Shown here: piece by piece, positions 18,691-27,877 of the stretch
Layout: each line of letters begins with the position of its first letter
How positions within the stretch are numbered: position 1 is the first letter of the stretch
Source: CALBPI01 sp039033995
GTDB taxonomy: Bacteria > Pseudomonadota > Gammaproteobacteria > Steroidobacterales > Woeseiaceae
Assembly: GCA_039033995.1 (NCBI GenBank)
Contig: JBCCBP010000001.1
Coordinates: 253,691 to 317,690, forward strand
Reading direction: 5' to 3'
DNA: 64,000 bases
Position numbers and translations under genes: made by a program
The notes under the pieces: model-generated
The model's database searches: none
Seen by the model: the letters and a program-made list of their open reading frames with translations, nothing else
Told to the model about the DNA's origin: nothing

Positions 18691-18767
18691 GCGCCCGTAG
18701 CTCAGCTGGATAGAGTACTGCCCTCCGAAGGCAGGGGTCAGAGGTTCGAATCCTCTCGGGCGCGCCA
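18691..18767 (+). tRNA. tRNA-Arg (anticodon CCG)
   Basis: Complete 77-base cloverleaf: acceptor GCGCCCG pairs with CGGGCGC, D arm CTCAGCTGGATAGAG, anticodon stem CTGCC/GGCAG with CCG at 18725-18727, T arm GAGGTTCGAATCCTC, discriminator G and encoded CCA. It is very close to the Escherichia coli tRNA-Arg(CCG). It reads CGG codons, and because this is normally a single-copy species, the broken copies around it are notable. Confidence 0.97.
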
Positions 18768-18806
18768 TCTAAAGAAAAGGGTCCATCAGGGCCCTTTTCT
18801 TTAGAT
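18767..18806 (+). terminator. Strong hairpin terminator of tRNA-Arg
   Basis: A 15-bp perfect stem (arms 18767-18781 and 18792-18806, left arm ATCTAAAGAAAAGGG) extended by two G-C pairs and a wobble around an ATCA loop. The 3' arm carries TTTTCTTT. It begins at the last base of the tRNA. Confidence 0.8.
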
Positions 18807-18842
18807 GCTGTTCGCAAGAGTCGAACCTGAGGTTCGAGCCGA

Positions 18843-18859
18843 GGCCGGCTTAGCCGGCC
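18843..18859. repeat. Perfect hairpin, 7-bp stem, TTA loop
   Basis: GGCCGGC and GCCGGCC enclose TTA. It is the third hairpin of the tRNA-Arg locus; its CGGCTTAG core recurs in the hairpin at 18475 and in a non-paired copy near 2309. Confidence 0.6.
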
Positions 18860-18918
18860 GACAGACAGCGGAGCATAGCGACGCTGCCCGAAGGGTGAGC
18901 TGGTGCAACCAGCGAATC

Positions 18919-18937
18919 AATCCTCTCAGGCGTGCCA
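18919..18937 (+). other. Degenerate 3' end of tRNA-Arg
   Basis: AATCCTCTCAGGCGTGCCA matches 17 of 19 bases of the T arm, acceptor strand and CCA of the intact tRNA-Arg at 18691. Nothing else of the tRNA is attached. From 18938 to 19219 I see no gene, RNA or repeat that I can name. Confidence 0.55.
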
Positions 18938-19219
18938 ATCAGACTGGAGTGCGGTATCGAACGAGCGACTCTGGGCGAAGCCGGCAGGCACCTATTCCAA
19001 CTCGGCGTATTTCGCTCAGTCGCATTGGAGCGTCTTTCAGCCTTCTGCGAGCTTCCATCGATCTGCATCGCGAACCCGCTATCAAGAAACGCCTCAAGAG
19101 GACGCTATTCTAGCTTGGGACGCTCGATGACATCGGGCAAGCCGTCGTCCTGTGCGTCTATCGTGTGTCGTACCGGACGAAGGCAGTACGCATTGAATGG
19201 GTGGTAGGAGTTTCCGGAA

Positions 19220-20452
19220 ATGCTGATATCTGCAAGAAGAGTCGCGACGCTCGGCGTGGCGTGTACCCTTGGGTCAATGGTGAGTCAAACGGCTTTCGGC
19301 GACGATAAAACGTTCTCCGAAGCCATAGCAGGTGGCCAAGCCTATTTGACCTTCAACTCCCGTTACGAGTTTGTCGATCAAGACAACCCGCTCGATGAAG
19401 CATCCGCACTCACGTTGCTCACCCGGTTCGGTTACAAAACGGATAGCTGGAATAACCTCTCTGCACATGTCGAATTCGAGGACTCCCGGATTCTCTTTGG
19501 CTTCGACGAATTCTCTGTCCCACCCACGGGCTTCAACGCCGGGGAATTTTCGGTAATCGCCGATCCCGAGACTACGGAGCTCGATCAGGCGTACTTGCAA
19601 TATGCCAACAAGGAATCGGGTTTGACGGTTCGTGCTGGACGCCAGATCGTCTCTTATGATTCACAGCGCTTTGTGGGTGCTGTGCCGTGGCGTCAGGATT
19701 GGCAGACATTTGATGGTCTGCACGCGGAGTATCGCGGCATCGACAAGCTAACGGTCAAAGCCGGACACCTGTACAAGCGCAATCGTATCTTCGCGCGGGA
19801 GCGGGATCTTGACTCCAGCGACAACCTGATCGATGTCAGCTATGAAACATCAATCGGTACGCTTGGCGGTTACGCTTATCTTCTGGAAGTCGACACCGAT
19901 GCGAACAACTCGCTTGATACCGTCGGCTTGCGCTTTTCCGGTAGTCGTCCCGTGGGCGAAAACGTACTGTCGTACAAACTTGAATACGCCACACAGGACG
20001 CGGAACAGGGCGCTAGCGATTTCAGCGCTGATTATGTGTTCGCTGAGGGTGCACTTAAGGTTAAGCCCGTCACGGTGAAGCTGGGTTTAGAAGTGCTCGG
20101 CACAGATGGCGGCGAATACGGCTTTGCAACACCGTTAGCGACGCTGCACAAGTTCAATGGCTGGGCTGATTTGTTCTTGGCGACACCGGCGGCAGGTCTA
20201 CAGGACCGATATCTGACAGTGGCCGGTAAGGTCGAGAAGTTCAACTACGCTGTGATCTTCCATGACTTCGTATCGGACACCCCGGTCGGTGGTGCTGATG
20301 ATCTGGGTAGCGAAGTGAATGTGTTGATCACCCGACCTATCGGTGCGCGCTATAAGTATGGCTTCAAATACGCGACCTATTCTGCGGGCAGCGAGAATTT
20401 CGCCACGGTCGATACCGAGCGCCTATGGATGTGGTTGTCCGCGAAATTCTGA
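19220..20452 (+). CDS. Outer-membrane beta-barrel, alginate-export-like family
   Basis: 410 residues with an N-terminal signal peptide (cleavage probably near TAFG) and then alternating strands throughout, ending in WLSAKF with the terminal Phe of an outer-membrane barrel. The block from LRAGRQIVSYDSQRF to WQTFDGLHAEY is typical of the alginate_exp (PF13372) group of porin-like exporters. AGGAG lies nine bases before the ATG. No alginate genes are nearby, so the substrate is unknown. It stands alone between the tRNA locus and a convergent lipoprotein gene. Confidence 0.65.
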   Translation: MLISARRVATLGVACTLGSMVSQTAFGDDKTFSEAIAGGQAYLTFNSRYEFVDQDNPLDEASALTLLTRFGYKTDSWNNLSAHVEFEDSRILFGFDEFSVPPTGFNAGEFSVIADPETTELDQAYLQYANKESGLTVRAGRQIVSYDSQRFVGAVPWRQDWQTFDGLHAEYRGIDKLTVKAGHLYKRNRIFARERDLDSSDNLIDVSYETSIGTLGGYAYLLEVDTDANNSLDTVGLRFSGSRPVGENVLSYKLEYATQDAEQGASDFSADYVFAEGALKVKPVTVKLGLEVLGTDGGEYGFATPLATLHKFNGWADLFLATPAAGLQDRYLTVAGKVEKFNYAVIFHDFVSDTPVGGADDLGSEVNVLITRPIGARYKYGFKYATYSAGSENFATVDTERLWMWLSAKF

Positions 20453-20586
20453 TCAAAAGCGCAAAGCAGATTAAGTCGGTTAAAGGTCTGGTAAGTCGCC
20501 GCCGCCAAAATCGCAAGCAGGATAACCAGGCGAATGTGGTGACCTCACTTCGAGCGTTCTTAGTCGGGATAAGGTCACTACGCAGA

Positions 20587-21489
20587 TCACTCTGTCATCA
20601 ACGCTTGATGTGCCTCAGCCAATGAATCAATAGAGCGAATCTCTATATTCTTGTAGAACACTTCCGCGCCTTCTGATTGGATCTGGATCTTACCCTCGTC
20701 GAGCGGCACCACAACGCCGTCTTTCTCGTAACGCGAGTTTTTGAGCACCATCACAACGGAGCCGTTGACGATATGCAGGCTCTGGCCTTCGAAACAGATC
20801 AGCTCAAGCATCGTCCAATCACTTTCCGACTCATGGTTGTCACTGCGGATCACCAGCCCAGCGATGTCTTCGCCATGCCCGACTTTGAGAAACGGCTGGG
20901 TCAGACTGGCTACGGGGTTCATGATGTATTCCGGTGCGTACGCACGCACGTCCATCGCTGATGTGGCCTGACTCCAGTAGTCGCCCATGTGACCTTCCAT
21001 GACCTGAAACTCCTGCGCCTGCATCCAGCTGCGCCACCACTCCGCGCCATGGGGGCCAACCGAGTGATAGAGGATACCGCTGTCTCTTAAAAGATCTCTC
21101 CGGGGATCCCATTTCTGCTCGCCCCACCTCACTTGTAGTCGCAGGTGGTAATTCCGGTATTGCTGTTTCGAAATCACAGCGCCGTAGATTTCGCCGGAGA
21201 CGCGTAGGACAACTTCATCCTCGACCATCATCGTGCTGAAGACGCGATCCCCTTCTGGTTGGTTGAGGCCGATCGGTGCGTCGTCGGGCTCAGTACCGTC
21301 ATAACCGGGCTCAAAACGGTGGCTAAGATAGTTGTCCCATTGCGTTAGCGCGGTATCGAGTAATGATTGCCAGCGTTCTTCGTCGGGTTTGGCATCTCGT
21401 AGGGTCGTGCTGCAACCGGTGAGTGCGAACGCCGTCAGACCTATCGCCAGCTTTCGTAGGTTGTTGACGGTTTGTTCGATGGTAAGCAT
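20587..21489 (-). CDS. DUF1080 (3-keto-disaccharide hydrolase fold) lipoprotein
   Basis: 300 residues with a lipobox FALTGC at Cys26, so an anchored periplasmic or outer-membrane lipoprotein. The body has the concanavalin-like DUF1080 pattern: YRNYHLRLQVRWG, DSGILYH, EFQVMEGHMGDYW and the closing GKIQIQSEGAEVFYKNIEIR. Some relatives hydrolyse 3-keto sugars; others are only carbohydrate-binding, so activity is not certain. It is convergent with the barrel gene at 19220 with a 134-base gap and no obvious operon partner. Confidence 0.75.
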   Translation of the reverse strand: MLTIEQTVNNLRKLAIGLTAFALTGCSTTLRDAKPDEERWQSLLDTALTQWDNYLSHRFEPGYDGTEPDDAPIGLNQPEGDRVFSTMMVEDEVVLRVSGEIYGAVISKQQYRNYHLRLQVRWGEQKWDPRRDLLRDSGILYHSVGPHGAEWWRSWMQAQEFQVMEGHMGDYWSQATSAMDVRAYAPEYIMNPVASLTQPFLKVGHGEDIAGLVIRSDNHESESDWTMLELICFEGQSLHIVNGSVVMVLKNSRYEKDGVVVPLDEGKIQIQSEGAEVFYKNIEIRSIDSLAEAHQALMTE

Positions 21490-21717
21490 CCGATGGCGAA
21501 GGTCGAGACGAGCTATCTTGTCATACCGTCGGTATCTGAAGCCAATGGGCCGTTAGCCAGGCAAGTGACGCTTCTATCAGCGACGGCACCGGGAAGATGA
21601 CGACTCCAATCGAAACCACGAAAACGTTGTCGCCGCGACGCGCCTATAAATGCAGACTTGCAATCGAGCGTAGTATGGCTTTCTATCGATTAACCACTAG
21701 CTTGCGTGAGGAAGGTC

Positions 21718-22470
21718 ATGCAGCGATTCACAGATACGTGTTGCGCATCATTTGTTGTCATCACAACAGCTCTGACGCTACTGTTGTCCGCCTGTGGCGG
21801 GGGTGGCGAGTCGACCGCGCCACCACCGGATGAGACGCAGCGCGTCATCTTTGAAGATGCTGCGGCGCTGACGCCACAACGTGAATTGATCACGATGTTG
21901 ATCGAAGACACGATGAACCTGGCAGCCGGGCAGATTCCCGTGGCGACGGTCACAGCCGTGGTCCGTGATGATGCAGCGCGTACGATTCCCGACTACGGTC
22001 TTGGCGGCTACGCGCTGAGCCCGCAGCGGATCGAGATCGTAATCGACGCGGAGTTTCCGGATCTCGAGAACGTGTTACTGGAGCGACTGCCGTATGTCGT
22101 CGCACACGAGTTGCATCATACCGTGCGTTTGCGCGAGCCCGGGATCTACGAGAGCCTGCTCGAAGCGCTCATCTTCGAAGGCATGGCTGACCATTTCGCG
22201 GTCGAACTACTTGGCAGTGACCTGGCTCCGTGGAGTCAGGCGTTTCCGGAATCAGAAACTGCCACATATCTCTCGCTGGCGGCGCCGCAGTTTGATCAGA
22301 CATTCGATTTCGAAGCATGGTTTTTCGGTATCGGCACATCGTTGCCGCAATGGACCGGCTACACGCTCGGTTACCAAATCCTGCGAGATTACTTCGACGC
22401 CAATCCGCAGGAAAATGCCGTGACATCGATCAGTGCCCCGGCGGACCAGTTCCGGCCGTCCGGCACTTGA
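21718..22470 (+). CDS. Predicted Zn-protease lipoprotein, DUF2268 type
   Basis: 250 residues. Lipobox LLSAC (Cys26) is followed by four glycines and a Pro-rich linker. The catalytic signature is VAHELHH, an HExxH zinc site at residues 130-134, followed by GIYESLLEALIFEGMADHFAVEL, whose Glu residues could supply the third ligand. The layout matches DUF2268, a family of predicted zinc proteases. ATG 21718 is preferred over an upstream GTG at 21706 because GAGGAAG lies five bases before it. The neighbour downstream is convergent. Confidence 0.7.
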   Translation: MQRFTDTCCASFVVITTALTLLLSACGGGGESTAPPPDETQRVIFEDAAALTPQRELITMLIEDTMNLAAGQIPVATVTAVVRDDAARTIPDYGLGGYALSPQRIEIVIDAEFPDLENVLLERLPYVVAHELHHTVRLREPGIYESLLEALIFEGMADHFAVELLGSDLAPWSQAFPESETATYLSLAAPQFDQTFDFEAWFFGIGTSLPQWTGYTLGYQILRDYFDANPQENAVTSISAPADQFRPSGT

Positions 22471-22983
22471 TCAGTCGTTCGCCAGCACCAACGTCACACT
22501 ATTCGTACCGCCCGCGAATAACGCCGACCGATTTTCGTCGCCACGTTCGACTGTGACGAGATTACTTTGCGCTGGCCAAAGATCGCGCAATGCGTTATGG
22601 GTGACATTCAGTGCCGTCAAATGTGCGGGGCTGGGCGTCTCGGCATAGATCCACAGATATTTGCCGTCGATTTCATGACCCACTGATGACAACGCTAGCG
22701 ACTGGCCGTCTTGGTCTGCCAGCCGAAAACGCTGTCCGACGTATTCGGCAAACTGCGCGCGAGAGGATTCTGACCCGAGCAGGTCGGCGTCCGCGCCAAA
22801 AATCTCTCGAACGGCATGCTCGGCATCGTGGATCAGAAAACGATGCATGACTTCGATGTTGCCGGTACGCGGGTTGAACAATACGCGTGTCACCGCTTCC
22901 TTACCCTGGTGTGCCACCGCGCCAGCAGCGAGCGACAAACTCACCACTGCCGCGAGGCACTGTAGTGCTCTGCGTCGATTCAC
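22471..22983 (-). CDS. DUF6702 family secreted protein
   Basis: 170 residues beginning at a GTG that overlaps the stop of the M1 peptidase gene as GTGA, so the two are translationally coupled. Signal peptide MNRRRALQCLAAVVSLSLAAG, cleavage near AVA-HQ, then a small beta-rich domain (KEAVTRVLFNPRTGNIEVMHRFLIHD, ending SVTLVLAND). DUF6702 proteins often follow M1 aminopeptidases in other bacteria; their function is unknown. A longer reading from 23019 exists but would overlap the peptidase and lacks a signal peptide at its start. Confidence 0.7.
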   Translation of the reverse strand: MNRRRALQCLAAVVSLSLAAGAVAHQGKEAVTRVLFNPRTGNIEVMHRFLIHDAEHAVREIFGADADLLGSESSRAQFAEYVGQRFRLADQDGQSLALSSVGHEIDGKYLWIYAETPSPAHLTALNVTHNALRDLWPAQSNLVTVERGDENRSALFAGGTNSVTLVLAND

Positions 22984-25421
22984 TGCTGACAGCCGCGCGA
23001 CTCGGGATCGACCAGGCAAGGGTCGAGTTCACTCTTGCTGTCTTGCATGATGTCGCGGTACTCGAGACCCTCGCGTGGCGGCGTTTTGAATAGCTCGATG
23101 CGCGACGGCACGATACGCCGCGGATAAAAATTATTCTCGGTGTCGACGTCAGCCGTTTCCCACAGCGGATCCACCGTGATGCTGGCGAGCTCTTTGTCCA
23201 TGACCAGCAGTTTCTTGACGTGCCGCGCGTTGCGTCGCCAGATCTCCGCCGGGATGTCGTGGCGCTCGACGCTACCGTCCGCAAACGTCAGTTCCAGCAG
23301 AATCGGCATAACGAGCCCACCGAGATTGGAAAACTCCAACACATAGTAATTGCGATCTTCCTGCACCGCCCGCTCAAGGGTGGCGCGCTCCCAATCGTCC
23401 AAGCTCGCGAGAAACTCGAGGTAGACGTTGCGCTCTTTGTTGGTGACGGTAAATCGATCGTTTTCGTCATAGAAGTCGCTGCGATCCGGATTGCGTTCCA
23501 CCCAGGTTTTCAGGCCACCATCGCGATCACGCAGCACGGTGATCGATGCCGGTTTATCCGCTTCCACTGCACGACGTCGCGTCAGGTCGATATCAGGGTT
23601 CTTCGTGTCGAGACGCAGCTTCCAGATTTTATCGAGCGAGATATCGACATGGTCTGTCGTGTAGAACCAGCCGCGCCAGAACCAATCCAGATCGACTCCG
23701 GTCGCTTCTTCCATCGTGCGGAAAAAGTCGGCCGGCGTCGGCCGCCGAAAACGCCAGCGCCGCGAATACTCGCGAAATGCGAAGTCGAACAGTTCCCGAC
23801 CAAGAATGGTTTCGCGCAGGATCGTCAGCGCGACGGCCGGTTTGGAATAGGCGTTCGGGCCGAGGCGCAGAACACTGTCAGACTGGGTCATGATTGGCAC
23901 CTGAAAGTCTGATTTCATGTAGTCGACAATATCGCGCGGCTCGACTTTCCAGGGAATATCCGGATCCCATTCGCGACCGGCGAGAGCGTCGAGAAAACTG
24001 TTCAAGCCTTCATCCATCCAGGTCCACTGACGCTCGTCGGAGTTGACGGTCATCGGAAAATAAATATGCCCGATCTCATGAATGATGACGCCCACGAGAA
24101 ACCGCTTTTCTGCCAGTGTGTAGGTGCGTGTGCCGTCGTCTTGTAAATCCGTGCGCGGCCCGTTGAAGGTGATCATTGGATATTCCATGCCACCGACAGG
24201 GCCATTGACAGACTGCGCTGTCGGATACGGATAATCGAACGAGTACCGCGAATAGACTTCCATCGTGTGAATAACAGCAGGTGTCGAGTACTTCGACCAC
24301 AGCGGCTCACCTTCCTTCGGATAGAAGCTCATCGCCATGACCAATGGCTGGACATCACCACCTTGCTCATAACCTTGTGCGTCCCAAATAAACTTCCGCG
24401 ATGAAGCCCAGGCGAAATCGCGCACATTTTCCGCGGCGAATTGCCAGGTCTTGCTTTGGTTGGTGCCCGCCACCTCGTTATCCAGCGCTTCTTCGGCGGT
24501 TACGATAAATACGGGTTCATCCGCCGTGCGAGCGCGCTCAAGACGCTCGCGCTGTGTCTGAGTCAGTACGTCTGCACCGTTTTGCAGCTCGCCTGTGGCG
24601 GATACGATGTGATCGGCCGGTACCGTGATGTCGACGACGTAGTCACCGAACTCCAGGGTAAACTCGCCACGTCCGAGGAACTCCTTGTTTGTCCAGCCTT
24701 CATAGTCGGTGTACGCGGCGAGTCGCGGAAACCACTGGGCCAGAAGAAAAATATCGTTGCCGCCGGGACGCTTGTCGTCTGGGAAGTGTTCATAGCCCGC
24801 GCGCGCAGATACCGCGTTCTCCTCGACGATATTGAACGCGAAATTGAGGCTGAATTCAGTGGTCTCGCCAGATTCCAGCGGTGCGGCCAAATCGATGCGC
24901 ATCAGCGTGCCGACGATCGTGTAGGCCAGCGCCTGGCCGTCCCCGTCCTTTACTGCGCTGATGTCGTAGCCAAACGCATTGTCGGCCATCGCGTGCTGAC
25001 GGCGCAGTTCATCGAGGCTCAGCTGCGGCGCGTCGCCATCGTCCAGTACTTGAGGACCACGGCGGCTGGGGTCCGCGAACGCGGCTGAGCGTTCAGCCAG
25101 CGAATCGTTGCGAAATCGATTCTGGTCGAGCTGCAACCAAAGAAAACGCAGCGTATCCGGACTGTTATTGCGGTAGGTAATTCGCTGCTGTGCGGTCAGC
25201 CTGCGTTTTGATTCGTTGAGCCTGACATCGATGTCGTAGTTGACTTCCTGTTGCCAGTACCGATGGCCTGGCTCGCCCCCCGCCGTACGATAGACGTTGG
25301 CGGTCGGCAGCACTTCGTCGAGCTGGCGAAACTTATCGACGAACTCCCCTTTCGTTTGTTCGACACCGGCATGGGCCGAGTTGGTAGCGAGTAGGCAGAG
25401 TGCGATCAGGAATCTATTCAT
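22980..25421 (-). CDS. M1 family metallopeptidase (aminopeptidase-like)
   Basis: 813 residues with a signal peptide (MNRFLIALCLLATNSAHA). The M1 catalytic set is complete: exopeptidase loop GGMEYP at 410-415, zinc site HEIGH at 448-452 and the third ligand Glu471 in WTWMDEGLNSF. The N-terminal ~200 residues are the beta-rich domain of the family. Expected to trim peptides in the periplasm. It is followed with a four-base overlap by a DUF6702 gene. A 204-base gap separates it from the zinc-type ABC operon upstream, so whether it shares that promoter is not clear. Confidence 0.88.
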   Translation of the reverse strand: MNRFLIALCLLATNSAHAGVEQTKGEFVDKFRQLDEVLPTANVYRTAGGEPGHRYWQQEVNYDIDVRLNESKRRLTAQQRITYRNNSPDTLRFLWLQLDQNRFRNDSLAERSAAFADPSRRGPQVLDDGDAPQLSLDELRRQHAMADNAFGYDISAVKDGDGQALAYTIVGTLMRIDLAAPLESGETTEFSLNFAFNIVEENAVSARAGYEHFPDDKRPGGNDIFLLAQWFPRLAAYTDYEGWTNKEFLGRGEFTLEFGDYVVDITVPADHIVSATGELQNGADVLTQTQRERLERARTADEPVFIVTAEEALDNEVAGTNQSKTWQFAAENVRDFAWASSRKFIWDAQGYEQGGDVQPLVMAMSFYPKEGEPLWSKYSTPAVIHTMEVYSRYSFDYPYPTAQSVNGPVGGMEYPMITFNGPRTDLQDDGTRTYTLAEKRFLVGVIIHEIGHIYFPMTVNSDERQWTWMDEGLNSFLDALAGREWDPDIPWKVEPRDIVDYMKSDFQVPIMTQSDSVLRLGPNAYSKPAVALTILRETILGRELFDFAFREYSRRWRFRRPTPADFFRTMEEATGVDLDWFWRGWFYTTDHVDISLDKIWKLRLDTKNPDIDLTRRRAVEADKPASITVLRDRDGGLKTWVERNPDRSDFYDENDRFTVTNKERNVYLEFLASLDDWERATLERAVQEDRNYYVLEFSNLGGLVMPILLELTFADGSVERHDIPAEIWRRNARHVKKLLVMDKELASITVDPLWETADVDTENNFYPRRIVPSRIELFKTPPREGLEYRDIMQDSKSELDPCLVDPESRGCQQ

Positions 25422-25625
25422 GGCAATTTCTTTGTCAGACAGTGGAACACAGGGGTTTTTTTATCGTGCGCAACGGGCTTCGCAATCCGTCACGGCGTAA
25501 CGGTGGTCGAAGGGCGTGCCGGAAACGACACAGTATAACAACAGGCGGTGACTCCGGGCCTGCCCGGTGCCGTATCGCTAATCTGTCGACGATCGAGTCA
25601 CGCTGCTGCGTAAACTATTGAGCGG

Positions 25626-26525
25626 TTACTGCGGGAGGCGCTTGGCGTCATGCAGCCGATAAACGGTGCCATTGCCACGGGCAATCGTTTCGAGACGACC
25701 TTCCATCACAACTGGTGTCCAAGAAATCTCAACACCTTCCTTGGCCAAAACCTCAACGGTTCCCGCGGGACCGCCCGGAATATCGAAATAGCAGTGCGGT
25801 GGGCTCGAGGTCAGTAGAAATCGCGATTGCTGCGCACTCGCCTCCAGTGGGGTCATGAAGCCGGAGATCTTAACGGTCTTGCCAGACTGCTCGGCTACCG
25901 TCGTGGGGAAAACAGCCACGAGGTCGTTACCGCTGTAGCTCAGTTTCGCCTGCATCAGATCAGCCCAGGCGAGCCCGTCTTCAACGCTTGGCAACTGCGG
26001 TGCCATCAATGCCTGCAGGCTGATAATGTTGATCGCAATTGTCGTCTCAGTGTCACCGATGCGCGCGGTCATGACATCCACACCCATACTGCCCGCCGTG
26101 ATGACAGTCTCCATGATGCCGTAGTCATCGGTTTCGAAATCGCCGGCGTCCTCGCCCAGAGACTCGACCGCGCTCGTCCCTTTGACATTGATCGTCGCGC
26201 TGGCATCGCGCACGGGCGTGCCGTCCTCTGTCGTGACCCGCAATGCGATAAACGCGTTGTCATTCTCCATGACGTCGATCGCCATACGACCCTGCGCGTC
26301 CATATAAGCGCCACGCACCATTGGCGTGACGACGATGCCGTCAGCTTGTGCGAAGTCGACAGACTCGGCTGACTGACTGGCGTCCGGTGCGACTACATTC
26401 AGTTCGTCAGCACTCAGTCCACCGTTCGCCGTCGTGGCTTGCTGCGCGTGCACGGTCGCGATCAGACTGATCGAAATCAGTGCAGCTAGTGGGTTGCGGA
26501 TACGACGGTTGTAGCAGGTCATCAT
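25626..26525 (-). CDS. DUF3299 exported protein of the zinc-type ABC operon
   Basis: 299 residues. ATG 26525 follows GGAGG and overlaps the permease stop as ATGA. A signal peptide ends near VHA-QQ. The last ~110 residues (GKTVKISGFMTPLE, FLLTSSPPHCYFDIPGGP, GNGTVYRLHDAK) match DUF3299, a domain with an OB-like look. Proteins of this family follow a His-rich ABC permease in loci reported as Zur-regulated in Pseudomonas, as far as I recall. A periplasmic partner of the transporter is likely; its exact role is unknown. Confidence 0.7.
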   Translation of the reverse strand: MMTCYNRRIRNPLAALISISLIATVHAQQATTANGGLSADELNVVAPDASQSAESVDFAQADGIVVTPMVRGAYMDAQGRMAIDVMENDNAFIALRVTTEDGTPVRDASATINVKGTSAVESLGEDAGDFETDDYGIMETVITAGSMGVDVMTARIGDTETTIAINIISLQALMAPQLPSVEDGLAWADLMQAKLSYSGNDLVAVFPTTVAEQSGKTVKISGFMTPLEASAQQSRFLLTSSPPHCYFDIPGGPAGTVEVLAKEGVEISWTPVVMEGRLETIARGNGTVYRLHDAKRLPQ

Positions 26526-27877
26526 GGTGCCTCCGCCAGTGTTTTGGCGACATCGGTTCGATAGGCTTGCAGCGCCGGAACCAGTGCGGCAATGATCCCA
26601 ACAATCAACAGGCTGAGCAACAGCCAAGTCTCAGCACCAAGCCAGATCACGCCGGTGAAGCTAACGCCGCGTGCGCTCTCGAGCCACGCGCCCAACAGTT
26701 CGACAGTGATATGTCCCGCGACAAACCCTAGGGCGACGCCAAGGGCGGTCAGTAATAGCCCTTCGAGCAATAATGCGACCAAAACCTCCCAACGCGTGGC
26801 GCCGAGGCAGCGCAACATCGCGATGTCGCCACGGCGTGAGCGCAGTGATCCGTATAGCGCCGCAAAGATCGACAACCCTGCCGAGATGATCAGCAGCCAG
26901 GCGAAGGTGCGAAGGCCGTCGAGACCGACGCCGATGAGTCCCAGCAAGCGCGTCACTTCGGTGACCGGTGACGCGGCCAGCACAGAGCCGCCGGCATTGA
27001 TCTGACGCGGTAGAGACACCGCTGCTGTCGGCGATCTAAAGGTCAGCAGGACAGCGGTGACTTCTTCGTCGTAACGCAACGTGTTGACGTCGTAAGCCGC
27101 ATCTCCGCTAGCATGCTCATCATCGTCGCCATGGTCGTGCTCGTCGTGGTCCTCACGGTCGTCAGCATGCGCATGTTCGCGATCATGGTCATCGTCATGC
27201 TCTTCGTCGTGATCTTCATGATCATCGTCATGTTCATCTTCATGTTCGTGATCCTGATGCCCACTGCCGTGTACGGCCCAGATGCTCTCGAGTGAGGTCA
27301 GAATCAGACGATCAGCGACGGTGCCGGTGCGTTCGAGAACTCCTGTGATGCGATAGTCTTCGTCGGCATGCTGATGGCCACCTTCAACCAGGCCATGCGC
27401 ACTCTCGAAGGTATCGCCGACACCGAAGCCCGTGGCATCCGCCACCGCGGCACCAATGACGGCTTCCAAAGAGTCGGACCACCAGCGGCCATCCGCCAGA
27501 TCGGCGTCATATAGATTCGCAAATTCAGGCAGCGTGCCAACGATTCGAAAGCCTGTGTAGCTGTCCCCAAGCGAGATCGGAATCGCCTGATCGATACGGC
27601 GATCTTCCATCCACTGTCTTGCGTCATTGAGTGCGATGTTTCCAGGCGCCGCATCGGCGTGATACACCGTTGCTAGCACCAATTGGACCGGGCTGCCCTG
27701 AGCGCCGAGTACGAGATCGACGCCGCGCGCGTTCTTCGACATCGTATCGGAGAGTTGCGTGCCGACGAGCAACAACAAGACGATGCTCGCCGTGCCTAGC
27801 GCCATCAGCAACACGTTGACCGCAGAGGTCAGTGGCGACAGGCGGAGATTCGCGATAGCAAGTCGCAACCAGCTCAT
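26522..27877 (-). CDS. MacB/FtsX-type ABC permease with His/Asp-rich loop
   Basis: 451 residues: one membrane helix near the N-terminus (~15-40), a periplasmic domain, and three C-terminal helices of the FtsX fold (from ~325) ending VAKTLAEAP. Inside the periplasmic domain residues 203-255 contain 15 His and 29 Asp/Glu and almost nothing else, a probable metal-binding loop. Coupled by four-base overlaps to the ATPase before it and the DUF3299 gene after it. With the Zur-like box upstream this points to a metal-linked, probably zinc, function, although MacB-type permeases do not themselves pump ions in the usual way; they may move lipoproteins or metallophores. Confidence 0.8.
   Translation of the reverse strand: MSWLRLAIANLRLSPLTSAVNVLLMALGTASIVLLLLVGTQLSDTMSKNARGVDLVLGAQGSPVQLVLATVYHADAAPGNIALNDARQWMEDRRIDQAIPISLGDSYTGFRIVGTLPEFANLYDADLADGRWWSDSLEAVIGAAVADATGFGVGDTFESAHGLVEGGHQHADEDYRITGVLERTGTVADRLILTSLESIWAVHGSGHQDHEHEDEHDDDHEDHDEEHDDDHDREHAHADDREDHDEHDHGDDDEHASGDAAYDVNTLRYDEEVTAVLLTFRSPTAAVSLPRQINAGGSVLAASPVTEVTRLLGLIGVGLDGLRTFAWLLIISAGLSIFAALYGSLRSRRGDIAMLRCLGATRWEVLVALLLEGLLLTALGVALGFVAGHITVELLGAWLESARGVSFTGVIWLGAETWLLLSLLIVGIIAALVPALQAYRTDVAKTLAEAP

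Noticed and set aside
18538..18767. Intron-split tRNA-Arg
   Set aside because: The break is in the D arm, not the anticodon loop, and the intact gene downstream has its own full 5' half and promoter.
18805..19207. Overlapping plus-strand open frames of 75-102 codons after the tRNA terminator
   Set aside because: They run through a hairpin and a tRNA remnant, have Arg/Ser-rich compositions and no ribosome site; treated as non-coding.
23220..25088. Plus-strand frames opposite the M1 peptidase (up to 230 codons)
   Set aside because: No domains or ribosome sites; the peptidase motifs prove the minus-strand reading.
27113..27295. Hydrophobic plus-strand frame opposite the His-rich loop
   Set aside because: It is the antisense of GAC/CAT codons (GTC/ATG giving Val/Met) and has no independent support.
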